DNA of 42,471 nt from Mediterranea sp. (in: CFB group bacteria). Its GTDB lineage: Bacteria; Bacteroidota; Bacteroidia; Bacteroidales; Bacteroidaceae. Shown here piece by piece: positions 18,047 to 26,961 of the stretch (within the stretch, counting starts at the first letter, position 1; each line of letters opens with the position of its first letter). The stretch is taken from positions 1 to 42,471 of the forward strand of contig JAITSN010000039.1 in the NCBI GenBank assembly GCA_031287715.1. Reading direction: 5' to 3'. The translations under genes and the position numbers were made by a program. The notes beneath the pieces were generated by a model, which saw only the letters and a program-made list of their open reading frames with translations, had not been told where the DNA came from and ran no database searches.

Positions 18047-19192
18047 TCAGTGTTGCATCCGGTAGATCTCGCTGCCGGCGAGCAAAAAAGCACCTACGCC
18101 ATAGTGGGCCGTCATATCTGCCGTTACTTTTTGGGGGTCGGCGCCGATGGGTTGTACCCAGCCGAGTTTTCCATCTTCGTTGACGGCCGAAACCAGCGCA
18201 CGCCATGTTTTTTCCAAGACCGGCAAATATTCTTCTTTGTCAAGCAACTCCTGATTAATGCCGTAAGCCAAGGCATAAGCGATTAAAGCGGTGGCGCTTG
18301 TTTCAGGGAAAGGATAGTTTTCGGGATCCAGCAAACTTGCATGCCAGAAACCGTCGGGGTTTTGCAGTTCTGCAAGACGCGGAACGAACTCCCTGAACAA
18401 GTCGTCGTAGAAAGGTTTATAGACAGAATCGCCCGGCAGTAGCTTTAGCAGATTCACAAGTGCGGCGGCTACCCATCCGTTGCCTCTCCCCCAAAATATT
18501 TTCTTGCCGTTTGCTTCTTTTTTGCCGAAATAGCTGCTGTCTCTGAAGAAGAGCTTGTTTTCCTTATCATATAAGAAGCTCCAGGTTCTTTTAAACTCCC
18601 TGTCCATAAAGCACAGGTATTTGTTGTCTGTCTCAATCTTCGCCAAGTGTGCATACACAGGGGAAGCCATGAACAAAGCGTCGCACCACGTCCACGACTG
18701 TTTGTTGGATATATTCATTGTCGTGTCCCCGGGGTGGGTCATGATCCATTCCACCCTTTCCTTGACGGCGCGCAGCATCTTTTGTTCTCCGTACACATCG
18801 AACATCCTCAGGTAAAACTGCCCCATGCATAATTCGTCGGCATGATACAGCTGGTATTTGGGATAACGGGCAAAGTTGGAAGGCATTGCCCATGTGTTGG
18901 TGTCACCGATATTGATCAACCATTGATAAAGAACGGAGTCGCCGGATATCTTTGCCCATTCGCTTATACCTGTGTATAAGGTGGCGTTTGTCCACGAATC
19001 GATGCCATTATCATGACTGTTGTGGGTCGTGGAGTAGGTAAAGTTACCGGTTTGCCAGCCGGCAACTTTATCCATCAAGGCTTTGACTTCGGACTTTGCC
19101 GGCGGAAAGGTGCGGCAAGGAGGATTTACCGCCTGCGCTGCCGCCGGCAGAAAGAGAAATAACACAATAACAAATTTTGTAAACATTTTCAT
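18047..19192 (-). CDS. Secreted GH105 unsaturated uronyl hydrolase
   Basis: GH105 (YteR/YesR-like) enzymes remove unsaturated galacturonyl or glucuronyl residues left by polysaccharide lyases, usually in pectin or rhamnogalacturonan breakdown. A signal peptide (about 1-22, ending AAAQA) is present. The (alpha/alpha)6-barrel signatures include YHADELCMGQ, WTWCDALFMASP and FWGRGNGWVAAAL. The length of 381 residues fits a single catalytic domain. A -7 element lies just upstream at 19214-19221, and the hybrid regulator is immediately upstream on the same strand. The preferred substrate cannot be read from the sequence. Confidence 0.9.
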   Translation of the reverse strand: MKMFTKFVIVLFLFLPAAAQAVNPPCRTFPPAKSEVKALMDKVAGWQTGNFTYSTTHNSHDNGIDSWTNATLYTGISEWAKISGDSVLYQWLINIGDTNTWAMPSNFARYPKYQLYHADELCMGQFYLRMFDVYGEQKMLRAVKERVEWIMTHPGDTTMNISNKQSWTWCDALFMASPVYAHLAKIETDNKYLCFMDREFKRTWSFLYDKENKLFFRDSSYFGKKEANGKKIFWGRGNGWVAAALVNLLKLLPGDSVYKPFYDDLFREFVPRLAELQNPDGFWHASLLDPENYPFPETSATALIAYALAYGINQELLDKEEYLPVLEKTWRALVSAVNEDGKLGWVQPIGADPQKVTADMTAHYGVGAFLLAGSEIYRMQH

Positions 19193-19213
19193 AACTGCAA
19201 TGGCTTATTGTAG

Positions 19214-19221
19214 CAAACATA
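19214..19221 (-). promoter_or_regulatory. -7 element for the GH105 gene
   Basis: The minus strand reads TATGTTTG, matching TAnnTTTG, about 22 bp before the start codon. A TTG on the same strand at about 19247-19245 is a loose -33 candidate. The rest of the 135-bp gap after the regulator gene has no ORF. Confidence 0.45.
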
Positions 19222-19327
19222 ATGTAATTCCCTCAACATGCGGCAAGAGGACGCTTGCTGTTTTTGTCCGCTCTTTTGCTGTATTCGGCAAATAAATGAA
19301 AATAAACAGACTGTTGAATAAGAATGA

Positions 19328-22300
19328 TCATCTTTTCCGGTGTTTCGCAGCGAAGGCGGAAGGTGTTTCTCCGAATTCCTGTTTAAAAGAACTTGTGAAG
19401 TACGACTGACTCCGGATGCCTATTTTTATCATAACCTCGTGCATGGACATATCCTGCTCTATGATCAGGCGTGCAGCCTTTCTCATCTTGTAGTCCAACG
19501 TAAATTCCACGATGGATTTGCCGGTAAGCATTTTCACTTTGGAATATAGCTTGCTCCGGCTCATAGACAGCTCGGAGGCGATGTAATTGACATCGATATT
19601 TGGCTGGTTGAGGTTTGTATCTATGATTCGGCTCAGTTTTTTAAGGAAGGTATTGTCTTGCTCGTTCATGGAAAGTTCCGCACTTTCTGCGTAGTAATGT
19701 TTGGAGTAGTATTCCCGAAGATTCTGCTGGTGCTTGAACATATTTTGAATAGATAATAACAACAGATTAAAGTCGATGGGCTTTAAGAAGTACATATCCG
19801 CACCGGAATCTGCGCCTTCCATCCTTGACTCCGGCTCACTTTTTGCAGTCAACAGGATAACAGGTATGTGAGAAGTGTTTACGTCTGTTTTTACTTCACG
19901 GCACAAGGCGATCCCGTCCTTGTGGGGCATCATAATATCGCTCAGGATGAGGTTCACTTCCGTTTCTTTCAGTATCTGAAGGGCTTCCACTCCATTGGCG
20001 GCCTCTACTATTTCGTAATGCAGGGACAGGAAGCCGGACATCAGCGTTCTCAAATCGTCGTTATCTTCAACGATCAGGATCCTTCTTCTATCGCAGCGGT
20101 ACATACTGTCTGCGCCAATGATGACGTCTATATCTTTTTTCCCCGGAAGCACTCTGTTGCTTGCCGTTTCGATATCTTTTCCGGTATTTATCCCGATATC
20201 TTTTCCGGTGTCTTTTCCGCCCTCTGCCAATTCGGACTTGTCGTAGACCGAGGCGTCTGTGGGAAAATAAACAGCGATCTCTGTTCCCTTACCGCGCTCG
20301 CTGAAGATGGAAATCGTTCCTTTGTGCAACAGCATCAGGCTTTTGACCAAGGCCAATCCTATGCCTGTGCCGAGGTGTTGGTGAAGATTTATTGTATTTA
20401 CCGTATAGAATCGCTCGAACACATTTTCGATAGAATCTTTAGATATTCCCACCCCCGTATCGCGAACAACCAAAAGAAATTCACTGTTAAAGGTCTTGTT
20501 TGCAGACACATTGTATCCGTACTCATACTGCGGTACAAATTTGGAATAGACGGAGTAAGTTTCGATAGCCACCGTCCCGCCGTCGTCCATATATTTGAAT
20601 GCATTATTTAGCAGATTCATCACTACTTTTTCCAGTATTTGTTTGTCTACATAGAGATTGTCCGGCAGTTCGGGGTCGCAGAGAATACGCAATATGATGT
20701 TGCGCGTCCGGGCATAGTCTCCGAAATCAGACGCCAGGTTGACCACCAAGCGGTTCACATCAACAGGCTGCACCCGCAGCTTCATTTTATTGTTTCCTAC
20801 AGTTCTGAAATCCATCAATTCATTGACCAAATTCAGCAACCGCCTGGAGTTATTATGCAATATGCGGTAGTAATATTCTTTTAGTCCTTCCTGTTTTAAA
20901 TTATCCACCGCACCCAAGATGAGTGATAGCGGAGTTCTGAAATCATGGGATATATTTGTAAAGAAACGCAGCTGAGACTGATGCAGTTCTTCTTTTTTCT
21001 GTTTATCCAAGCTCTCCATATAAATTTGAACCCTCAGTTTCCGTTTGCCATTGTAGTGATAAAATATAACTAAAACAACACCAAACACGATGATCGAATA
21101 GATCAAATAAGCCGGCCAGCTAAACCAAAGCGCAGGCTTCCGTTCTATTTTTACTACTACGGGATCATTGTTCCAAACACCATCATTGTTGGCCGCCAAC
21201 AGTTCAAAGTAATAAGTGCCGGCAGGTACTTTTGAGTACATGGCCATACGATTAGACGCATTGGTTAGTGTCCAACGGTCGTCATATCCTTTCAGACGGT
21301 ACTTAAACATATTTTTATCCGGCGAGAGATAATTGTCGGACGAGAACTTGAATCCGAAATTAGCTTGATCATGATTCAACAGGATTTCGCCGTTCGGCCG
21401 ATGTTCGACGCCTGATGTCAGAATTGCAGGCGCATTGTCAATATAAAATTCGGAGATGCGTGCTTTCGGTTTGAGGGTATTAAATTTTATGCCATATGGA
21501 TTGAACACAGTAAACCCATTACTCCCTCCGAAGTAGAGTTCACCGAAATTTCCCTTGAGGGAAGCCAGCGGATAATAAACCTGTCCCTGAAAACCATCGC
21601 CGGCATCGAATCGTTGGCAGGCATCATTCTCTATGTCATAGCGGAACAGCCCATTATCTGTGCCTATCCACAGGCAGCCCAGCGTGTCCGGGCACAGGCT
21701 GTACACAGCAGACATGTTGAAGTTGAGTATACTTCGATAAGCAGAGAACTCAGATGTAAAAGGATTATATTTAAGCAATCCGTTTCCGACAGTTCCTATC
21801 CATATATTGTCGTGTGCGTCTACGCAAAGAGATTGTCCGTTGAGTACCTCCTTATTTGGCGAAACATCTTTGATGCTTTTGTCTTGAGTATTTATCCTGT
21901 AAAGTCGCTTGCGGGTAACAACCCAGAGCTGGTCGCGGCTATCTTTGCAAATGTCGAATACATATTCGTCTTCGCCAAGATTATGATGAGTAAATTTAAA
22001 ATCATTGAACGAGAGGAAGGAGACCAGCGACCGTTTGGCCTGATAAGCTATCCATAGGCCGGCATTTTTTTCCAGAACGATCTTACGAAGATCATTATTA
22101 TATAGCCCTTCTTTATTTTTGGAAATATAACGGAAATGACGGAACCGTTCTGTTTTTGTATCGAAACAGTCAAGCCCTCCTCTGTACATGGCGATCCAAA
22201 GTCTTTTCAGCGAGTCAAGCGCCAGCGACTTCACATTGTTGTAAGACAGCGTATTACTACCACTGTTGCCGTTATTCTTGTAAACAGTGAACACCCCCGT

Positions 22301-23410
22301 CGACTTGTTCAGAAGGCTGAATCCTCCGCCCTCAGTCCCTATCCACAAGCGGTTCCCGTCTTCGGCGAAGCTGCTTACGATGTTGTGATTCAGGGCCGTT
22401 GCTGAGGGAATATATGTCTTGGACCACCGTGTCTCATCGAGGTTTATATAAGACAATCCTCCGGTATACGTTCCGATCCAGAGGTTTTGGTGCCGGTCGC
22501 CGAAGAGAACCCATATTGAATTGTTAGGCAGACTAAATGGATCGGATTCAGAATGAAGATAAAGCCTGTATTTTCCGGTTGCAGGATCGAGAAGATACAG
22601 CCCGCGCTGTGTTCCAATCCAAACATTGCTATTCTTATCTATGTGAAGCACCTTAACAGGAATATTTTCGTGCCCGTCTTGAAACGGAAGTTGTTTATCT
22701 ATTTCCCCCGTGGCAATATTTATGCAGACAACGCCATGTTTTTCTGTCAATATATAGAGATGTTCTTCGTGTTTCTTAATTTCTACAATGGCGTAGTCTT
22801 CAGGCAAAAGTTTAAAGAGTTCAACGACTTCGGGATTACGACTGTCGCAACGATAAATCCGGTTATAGCGTGAAGAGAAATAGATTTGGTCGCCATCAAC
22901 GTCGGCGCTGCTAATACTTTTTACCGTATTTCCATCGTAGAGGCACTGTATGAGATATTTTTCATGCGGACTTATTCGATACAGCAGGCCGCTCGACATG
23001 CACCAAATGTTGTCCTTTCGGTCTATGATTAAATTGCTTATATCGGCAACACCAATAAGTTTTTCAAAACCATCTGTGCGTTTATTGTAAATAAAAAGCC
23101 CCTCGCTGGTCAGCACGTGAAGTTGTCCGGAACTGTCTACGGCAAGTTTCCTGAACTCTCTGCTATTTTCCGGATTCGGGAAGCAGGCAGAATATCTTTT
23201 GTATTCGTGACTGTCAAAGCGCAGGAGGTCGTTGTCCAAGAGAATCCAAATAAATCCATCGCCGTCTTGATTGATGTCCACCACTCCGTCATAATAAAAT
23301 CCGCCTTTGGGTGAGAGGATCCGGAAATGGTAAGTTTCCTTAGCATGAACAAATGTGCTTATCAGTAGTAATAAACATGAAAATGTAATGTTGAGAAAGC
23401 GAGTTTTCAT
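19328..23410 (-). CDS. Hybrid two-component system sensor/regulator (HTCS)
   Basis: This 1360-residue one-protein signalling system is the typical Bacteroidota regulator of polysaccharide-utilisation genes. Domains in order: signal peptide (1-23); two seven-bladed propellers of reg_prop repeats (about 30-670, repeated WIGT-type motifs); a Y_Y_Y domain (about 680-745); one membrane helix (about 763-785); HisKA with SHDFRTPL (His about 822); HATPase with NNAFKY, DTGVGI (about 983) and GTGIGLALVKSL (about 1012); a receiver domain with ILSDIMMPHKDG (Asp about 1158); and an AraC-type HTH (about 1255-1355). The sensor faces the periplasm, so a glycan breakdown product is the likely ligand. It is the obvious candidate regulator of the adjacent GH105 and GH36 genes; no susC/susD pair is present. 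Confidence 0.95.
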   Translation of the reverse strand: MKTRFLNITFSCLLLLISTFVHAKETYHFRILSPKGGFYYDGVVDINQDGDGFIWILLDNDLLRFDSHEYKRYSACFPNPENSREFRKLAVDSSGQLHVLTSEGLFIYNKRTDGFEKLIGVADISNLIIDRKDNIWCMSSGLLYRISPHEKYLIQCLYDGNTVKSISSADVDGDQIYFSSRYNRIYRCDSRNPEVVELFKLLPEDYAIVEIKKHEEHLYILTEKHGVVCINIATGEIDKQLPFQDGHENIPVKVLHIDKNSNVWIGTQRGLYLLDPATGKYRLYLHSESDPFSLPNNSIWVLFGDRHQNLWIGTYTGGLSYINLDETRWSKTYIPSATALNHNIVSSFAEDGNRLWIGTEGGGFSLLNKSTGVFTVYKNNGNSGSNTLSYNNVKSLALDSLKRLWIAMYRGGLDCFDTKTERFRHFRYISKNKEGLYNNDLRKIVLEKNAGLWIAYQAKRSLVSFLSFNDFKFTHHNLGEDEYVFDICKDSRDQLWVVTRKRLYRINTQDKSIKDVSPNKEVLNGQSLCVDAHDNIWIGTVGNGLLKYNPFTSEFSAYRSILNFNMSAVYSLCPDTLGCLWIGTDNGLFRYDIENDACQRFDAGDGFQGQVYYPLASLKGNFGELYFGGSNGFTVFNPYGIKFNTLKPKARISEFYIDNAPAILTSGVEHRPNGEILLNHDQANFGFKFSSDNYLSPDKNMFKYRLKGYDDRWTLTNASNRMAMYSKVPAGTYYFELLAANNDGVWNNDPVVVKIERKPALWFSWPAYLIYSIIVFGVVLVIFYHYNGKRKLRVQIYMESLDKQKKEELHQSQLRFFTNISHDFRTPLSLILGAVDNLKQEGLKEYYYRILHNNSRRLLNLVNELMDFRTVGNNKMKLRVQPVDVNRLVVNLASDFGDYARTRNIILRILCDPELPDNLYVDKQILEKVVMNLLNNAFKYMDDGGTVAIETYSVYSKFVPQYEYGYNVSANKTFNSEFLLVVRDTGVGISKDSIENVFERFYTVNTINLHQHLGTGIGLALVKSLMLLHKGTISIFSERGKGTEIAVYFPTDASVYDKSELAEGGKDTGKDIGINTGKDIETASNRVLPGKKDIDVIIGADSMYRCDRRRILIVEDNDDLRTLMSGFLSLHYEIVEAANGVEALQILKETEVNLILSDIMMPHKDGIALCREVKTDVNTSHIPVILLTAKSEPESRMEGADSGADMYFLKPIDFNLLLLSIQNMFKHQQNLREYYSKHYYAESAELSMNEQDNTFLKKLSRIIDTNLNQPNIDVNYIASELSMSRSKLYSKVKMLTGKSIVEFTLDYKMRKAARLIIEQDMSMHEVMIKIGIRSQSYFTSSFKQEFGETPSAFAAKHRKR

Positions 23411-23505
23411 TGTTGATTGGAATGTAGTGTTTTGTTTGGTAATATTAAAGATTTATTTTGTTTTTCAAGCCGGATCCTATTCAAATCAACACTCCGGCCA
23501 AACTG

Positions 23506-24945
23506 TCAGAGGAATGGGGCAAGCAAGCGTACGAGCGATTCTATTGCTTTTTGGTGCAACGGACGTATTTTCCACCTCTTGAGCGTTATCTGCACACTCT
23601 CCCGCTGATCTTGCAGGAATATCTCCCTCAGCCGAAGCGCAGTTTCTCTGTTGTAGATGAAGGCGTTTACTTCAAAATTATGCTCAAAACTGCGGGAGTC
23701 GATATTGGTAGATCCCACAGTGGAGAGCATGTCGTCCGCCACCATGATCTTGGAGTGCAGAAACCCTTTTTTATATAGATATATCTTTACTCCGGCGTGC
23801 AATATGTCTTTTAAATAAGACCGCGACCCCCATTGTGTGATACGATTGTCGGTCCGTTCAGGTATCATCAGTCGTACATCTATCCCCGCCAGCGCCGCCG
23901 ATTGAAGCGCGATGAGTATAGTTTCCGAAGGGAGGAAATAGGGCGTTTGTATATATATGTATTTTCTCGCTGTGGTGATGGCGATGCTAAGTCCTTGCAT
24001 GATTTCTTTCCAAGGCCCGACCGGATCACTGGTCACGATTTGGGTCAGTATGATGCCGGCTTCGCTGATCGGCGGAAAGTATGGCGTTGAAGTGATGAGG
24101 CTTTGATCTACAAAATACCAGTCTTGCAAAAATGCCGTTTGCAGTCCGTACACAGCTTTTCCTCTTAAAAGAATGTGCGTGTCGCGCCAATTGCCCCAGG
24201 GCAGTCCTTTAAGATATCGTTCGGCTATATTCATTCCTCCGATGAATCCTGTTTTTCCGTCGATGATGACGATCTTGCGGTGATTGCGATGATTCACTTT
24301 TCCGGTAAACAAAGGAAACCGTACCTTGAGGAAACTCCGAACTTCAATGCCTGCATCACGCATGTCCTGATAGAATATATGCGGAATATTCCAGCTGCCT
24401 ACATCATCATATATGACTCTGACTAAAACCCCTTCCCTGGCCTTTTCTATAAGTGTGTCTTTGATAATATGCCCGACAGCGTCGTTGGAAAAAATGTAGT
24501 ATTGAAGATGTATATGATGTCTGGCTTTTTTTAGTTCTTTGATCAGCGCTTGTGTTTTGGTATAGCCATCGGTATATATCTTTATTTCTGTAGCTTGAAA
24601 GGGTGGAGACTGATTTGTTTGCCGGAAAAATTGTATGAGCGGACGATAAGTTTCCGGTAGTTCGGGAGGTGTTTGTGCGTGATAGGCTGCTATTGGTTTT
24701 TTCCAGAGGCGTTTGTATGTTTTTTTGCTGATAAGCCTTTCACGCCGGATGCTTTGTCCGAAGAAATAGTAAAAAAGCAGGCCTACCGGAGGTATAAACA
24801 TAAGTGCAAGTATCCACGCAATAGTTTTCACGGGGTTTCGATTGTCGAGTATGACAATGATAATTGTTCCGACAATAAGGCTGAAATATACAATACGTAG
24901 AAGTATTGCAGCTATTTGGGTAACTTGCGCGCTCCAATCTATCAT
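23506..24945 (-). CDS. cls: Cardiolipin synthase, phospholipase D type
   Basis: This 479-residue inner-membrane enzyme joins two phosphatidylglycerol molecules, or related substrates, into cardiolipin. Two N-terminal hydrophobic helices (about 8-58) precede two HKD motifs: HRKIVIIDG (about 220) and HSKIMVADD (about 396), each followed by the family G-(G/S)-x-N segment (GGMN, GSTN). The length and layout are normal for bacterial Cls. It is followed on the same strand by the regulator after 95 bp and has no operon partner. It adds to the phospholipid genes at 10095-11744 but is not linked to them. Confidence 0.94.
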   Translation of the reverse strand: MIDWSAQVTQIAAILLRIVYFSLIVGTIIIVILDNRNPVKTIAWILALMFIPPVGLLFYYFFGQSIRRERLISKKTYKRLWKKPIAAYHAQTPPELPETYRPLIQFFRQTNQSPPFQATEIKIYTDGYTKTQALIKELKKARHHIHLQYYIFSNDAVGHIIKDTLIEKAREGVLVRVIYDDVGSWNIPHIFYQDMRDAGIEVRSFLKVRFPLFTGKVNHRNHRKIVIIDGKTGFIGGMNIAERYLKGLPWGNWRDTHILLRGKAVYGLQTAFLQDWYFVDQSLITSTPYFPPISEAGIILTQIVTSDPVGPWKEIMQGLSIAITTARKYIYIQTPYFLPSETILIALQSAALAGIDVRLMIPERTDNRITQWGSRSYLKDILHAGVKIYLYKKGFLHSKIMVADDMLSTVGSTNIDSRSFEHNFEVNAFIYNRETALRLREIFLQDQRESVQITLKRWKIRPLHQKAIESLVRLLAPFL

Positions 24946-24954
24946 AAACCTTTT

Positions 24955-25136
24955 TATTTACCATCTACCATTTACAATTTACCAATCTCATTTACCATTT
25001 ACAACTTACAATTTACCAATTTCATTTACCATTTACAATTTATCATATACTATTTAATATCAATGTAAATTGTAAATTGTAAATATCAAACAGCAAATAC
25101 GAAATGGTAAATTGTAAATGGTAAATAGTAAATGAA
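24955..25136. repeat. AT-rich tttaccatttacaattta simple repeats in opposed orientation
   Basis: The left part (24955-25050) holds several copies of catttaccatttacaattt-like units. The right part (25063-25136) holds the same units on the opposite strand (aaattgtaaatggtaaat). The two halves are complementary over long stretches, and the region could fold into one large hairpin between the cls and DUF6261-like genes. No ORF is supported. Confidence 0.75.
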
Positions 25137-25137
25137 A

Positions 25138-25989
25138 TTACGCGTCAGGGTCTTCCCATCCGGGAGGAGGATTATATTCGTTGTCTTCGTCTCCTCCGGG
25201 TTTATTGTCTTCGGGATCGTTACCTTCGGAGCCATTATCATCGGGATTATTGCTGCTCCAGTCACTGCTGCCGCCTCCAACGAGATGACGGAAGCTATCC
25301 AGCACTCCGTTGATGTCCATAACAACGCGATCAAATACGATCAGCTGTGATCCGGTAGCCTCTGTATAGTGTGCAGGAATGGTTGTATAAAGCAGAAAGC
25401 GGAGTTGTTTTTCGAGCCTGTCGCGTGTTTTTCCGGCGCTGCCCAAGGCTTTTCTGTAGGCTTTTTCTTCACCGCGCGCATAGAGCAATTCATCGGCTTC
25501 ATGAGCCAAAACTGAAATTTCGTCAACAATATCTTTCAGTCCGAGCTGTTTCAGCAGCGGAAGATTTGCTGTTGAACGCAGGGCATCAGCCATTTCTTTT
25601 CCTCGGATGACAAGGGTGGATTGTGTGTCTCTATGTGCGCTTTTCAGATAGGGATGTGCCAGGTTTTCAATGATCTTTGCGTTATTGAGTTGTTCCCCTT
25701 CCACATCAATCAGTATTCCTTTGAACATAGTTTTAAGTGCGATCATCTTCCGGCGGAGTTTCGCGATAGCCTCTACCAACTTCTCTGTTTGCAGCAGGGC
25801 CGGATTTCGCTGGAAAATATCAACCAAAGTGTTAAGCTGTTCCATGGCTTCGTTATAAGCCTTGGTTATGCCAAGAGTCTGCGCAATGATAGCAGTGATT
25901 GCGCGTTCAAGAATGAGGTGCGACATTTCGAAAAAATCCGAAAGTCTTAGTCGTCGGTAAGCAAAAAGCTGAATAATACGTTTAATCAT
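25138..25989 (-). CDS. DUF6261-like hypothetical protein with an acidic tail
   Basis: This 283-residue protein is mostly alpha-helical (about 1-235), with heptad-like segments and no signal peptide or membrane helix. It ends in a low-complexity tail rich in Asp, Glu, Asn, Pro and Gly (about 240-283). The helical part resembles a Bacteroidota-only family that I recall as DUF6261, whose function is unknown. It is flanked on both sides by repeat arrays, and its stop codon lies at the edge of the simple repeats. The family assignment rests on memory of the sequence pattern, so it is tentative. Confidence 0.6.
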   Translation of the reverse strand: MIKRIIQLFAYRRLRLSDFFEMSHLILERAITAIIAQTLGITKAYNEAMEQLNTLVDIFQRNPALLQTEKLVEAIAKLRRKMIALKTMFKGILIDVEGEQLNNAKIIENLAHPYLKSAHRDTQSTLVIRGKEMADALRSTANLPLLKQLGLKDIVDEISVLAHEADELLYARGEEKAYRKALGSAGKTRDRLEKQLRFLLYTTIPAHYTEATGSQLIVFDRVVMDINGVLDSFRHLVGGGSSDWSSNNPDDNGSEGNDPEDNKPGGDEDNEYNPPPGWEDPDA

Positions 25990-26207
25990 GATTCATTCAA
26001 TTTTTAGGTTCTAATGTGAGCTGCTGTCTTTGTTGGGTACGAAGTAACGCATTTTTTAAATCACATCAAAATAAATCATATCTTTTTTTATTTTTATCTA
26101 TAAAAAAATAAATGCTCTATCCAAATCTATCTTTTAACTATATTTTTCATTTATTTCCCAGCGCCACGAGTTTTGATTTTGAAAAATTGACAAACCTCAA
26201 TACAGTG
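25990..26207. other. AT-rich gap upstream of the DUF6261-like gene
   Basis: I see no gene and no clear TAnnTTTG element in this stretch. The last 40 bases before 26208 resemble a decayed half-unit of the following 42-bp array. Confidence 0.4.
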
Positions 26208-26768
26208 CAGCATTTGGATATTGTAAAACTGCAAAATGCCAATGCAATGTTGCATTGGTGCTTTGTATTTTTGCAAAATAGAAATTCAACGTTGCATCAG
26301 TGCTTTGCATTTTTGCAAAATACCAATGCAATGTTGCATCAGTACTTTGTAAAACTGCAAAATACCAATTCAATGTTGCATCGATGCTTTGTAAAACTGC
26401 AAAATACCAATTCAATGTTGCATTGGCACTTTGCATTTTTGCAAAATAGAAATTCAATGTTGCATCAGTACTTTGTAAAACTACAAAATGCCAATTCAAC
26501 GTTGCATTTCTATTTTGCAAAAATGCAAAACACCAACGCAATGTTGCATTTCTATTTTGCAAAAATACAAAGTACTGATGCAATATTGCATTAGCATTTT
26601 GTAAAACTACAAAGCATTAACACAATAATGTATTGGCATTTTGTAAAACTGCAAAGCCTCAATACAATGATGTATTGGCACTTTGTAAAACTACAAAGCC
26701 TCAACGCAATGATGTATTGGCCTTTTGTAAAATAGCAAAGCCCCAAGGTAAAATTACCTCAGGGCTTT
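26208..26768. repeat. 42-bp tandem array of dyad-containing units (13 phased units)
   Basis: Units begin at 26208, 26250 and every 42 bases after that up to 26712. The array ends in a near-perfect 15-bp hairpin (arms 26737-26751 and 26754-26768). A typical unit starts ttgcat and ends caatg. Unit junctions create palindromes such as ccaatgcaatgttgcattgg, and the middle carries tttgtaaaactgcaaaat or a tttgcatttttgcaaaat variant. Because the period is a multiple of three and the repeat lacks in-frame stops, both strands show long repetitive reading frames; I do not consider these genes. Units diverge toward the right end. Confidence 0.85.
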
Positions 26769-26887
26769 GTAAAACTTCATAATAGCATTATCTTTTAAAG
26801 GCGGCGATTTGATAAATATATAAATGATTGATGCACCGGTAATGGCGCTTTAAAAAATTAATAGAAACAGAAAGTAGTTACAAATGA
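26769..26887. other. Non-coding gap between the 42-bp array and the calcium-ATPase terminator
   Basis: This is AT-rich sequence with no recognised gene, promoter or repeat unit. Confidence 0.4.
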
Positions 26888-26937
26888 AAACAAAAAGAAA
26901 GGAGCTAAAGACCGTATGGAAACGTCTTTAACTCCTT
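26888..26937 (-). terminator. Rho-independent terminator of the calcium ATPase gene
   Basis: Arms at 26899-26912 and 26924-26937 (aaggagctaaagac and complement, one mismatch) form a 14-bp stem. On the minus strand the stem is followed by a T-rich tract (complement of 26888-26898). It lies 25 bp beyond the ATPase stop. Confidence 0.8.
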
Positions 26938-26961
26938 CTCTTTTTTTATGGCGCAACCGCG

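Noticed and set aside
17897-18286. Plus-strand frame between GH36 and GH105
   Set aside because: Most of it is antisense to the GH105 C-terminus, and the rest covers a hairpin-rich convergent gap.
26112-26594. Repetitive plus-strand reading frame (and a similar one on the minus strand at 26197-26583)
   Set aside because: Both frames arise because the 42-bp unit is a multiple of three and free of in-frame stops; the DNA is phased, dyad-rich and continues past both frames, so a non-coding array explains it better.
26208-26768. CRISPR array
   Set aside because: The whole 42-bp unit is repeated without unique spacers, and no cas genes are present.
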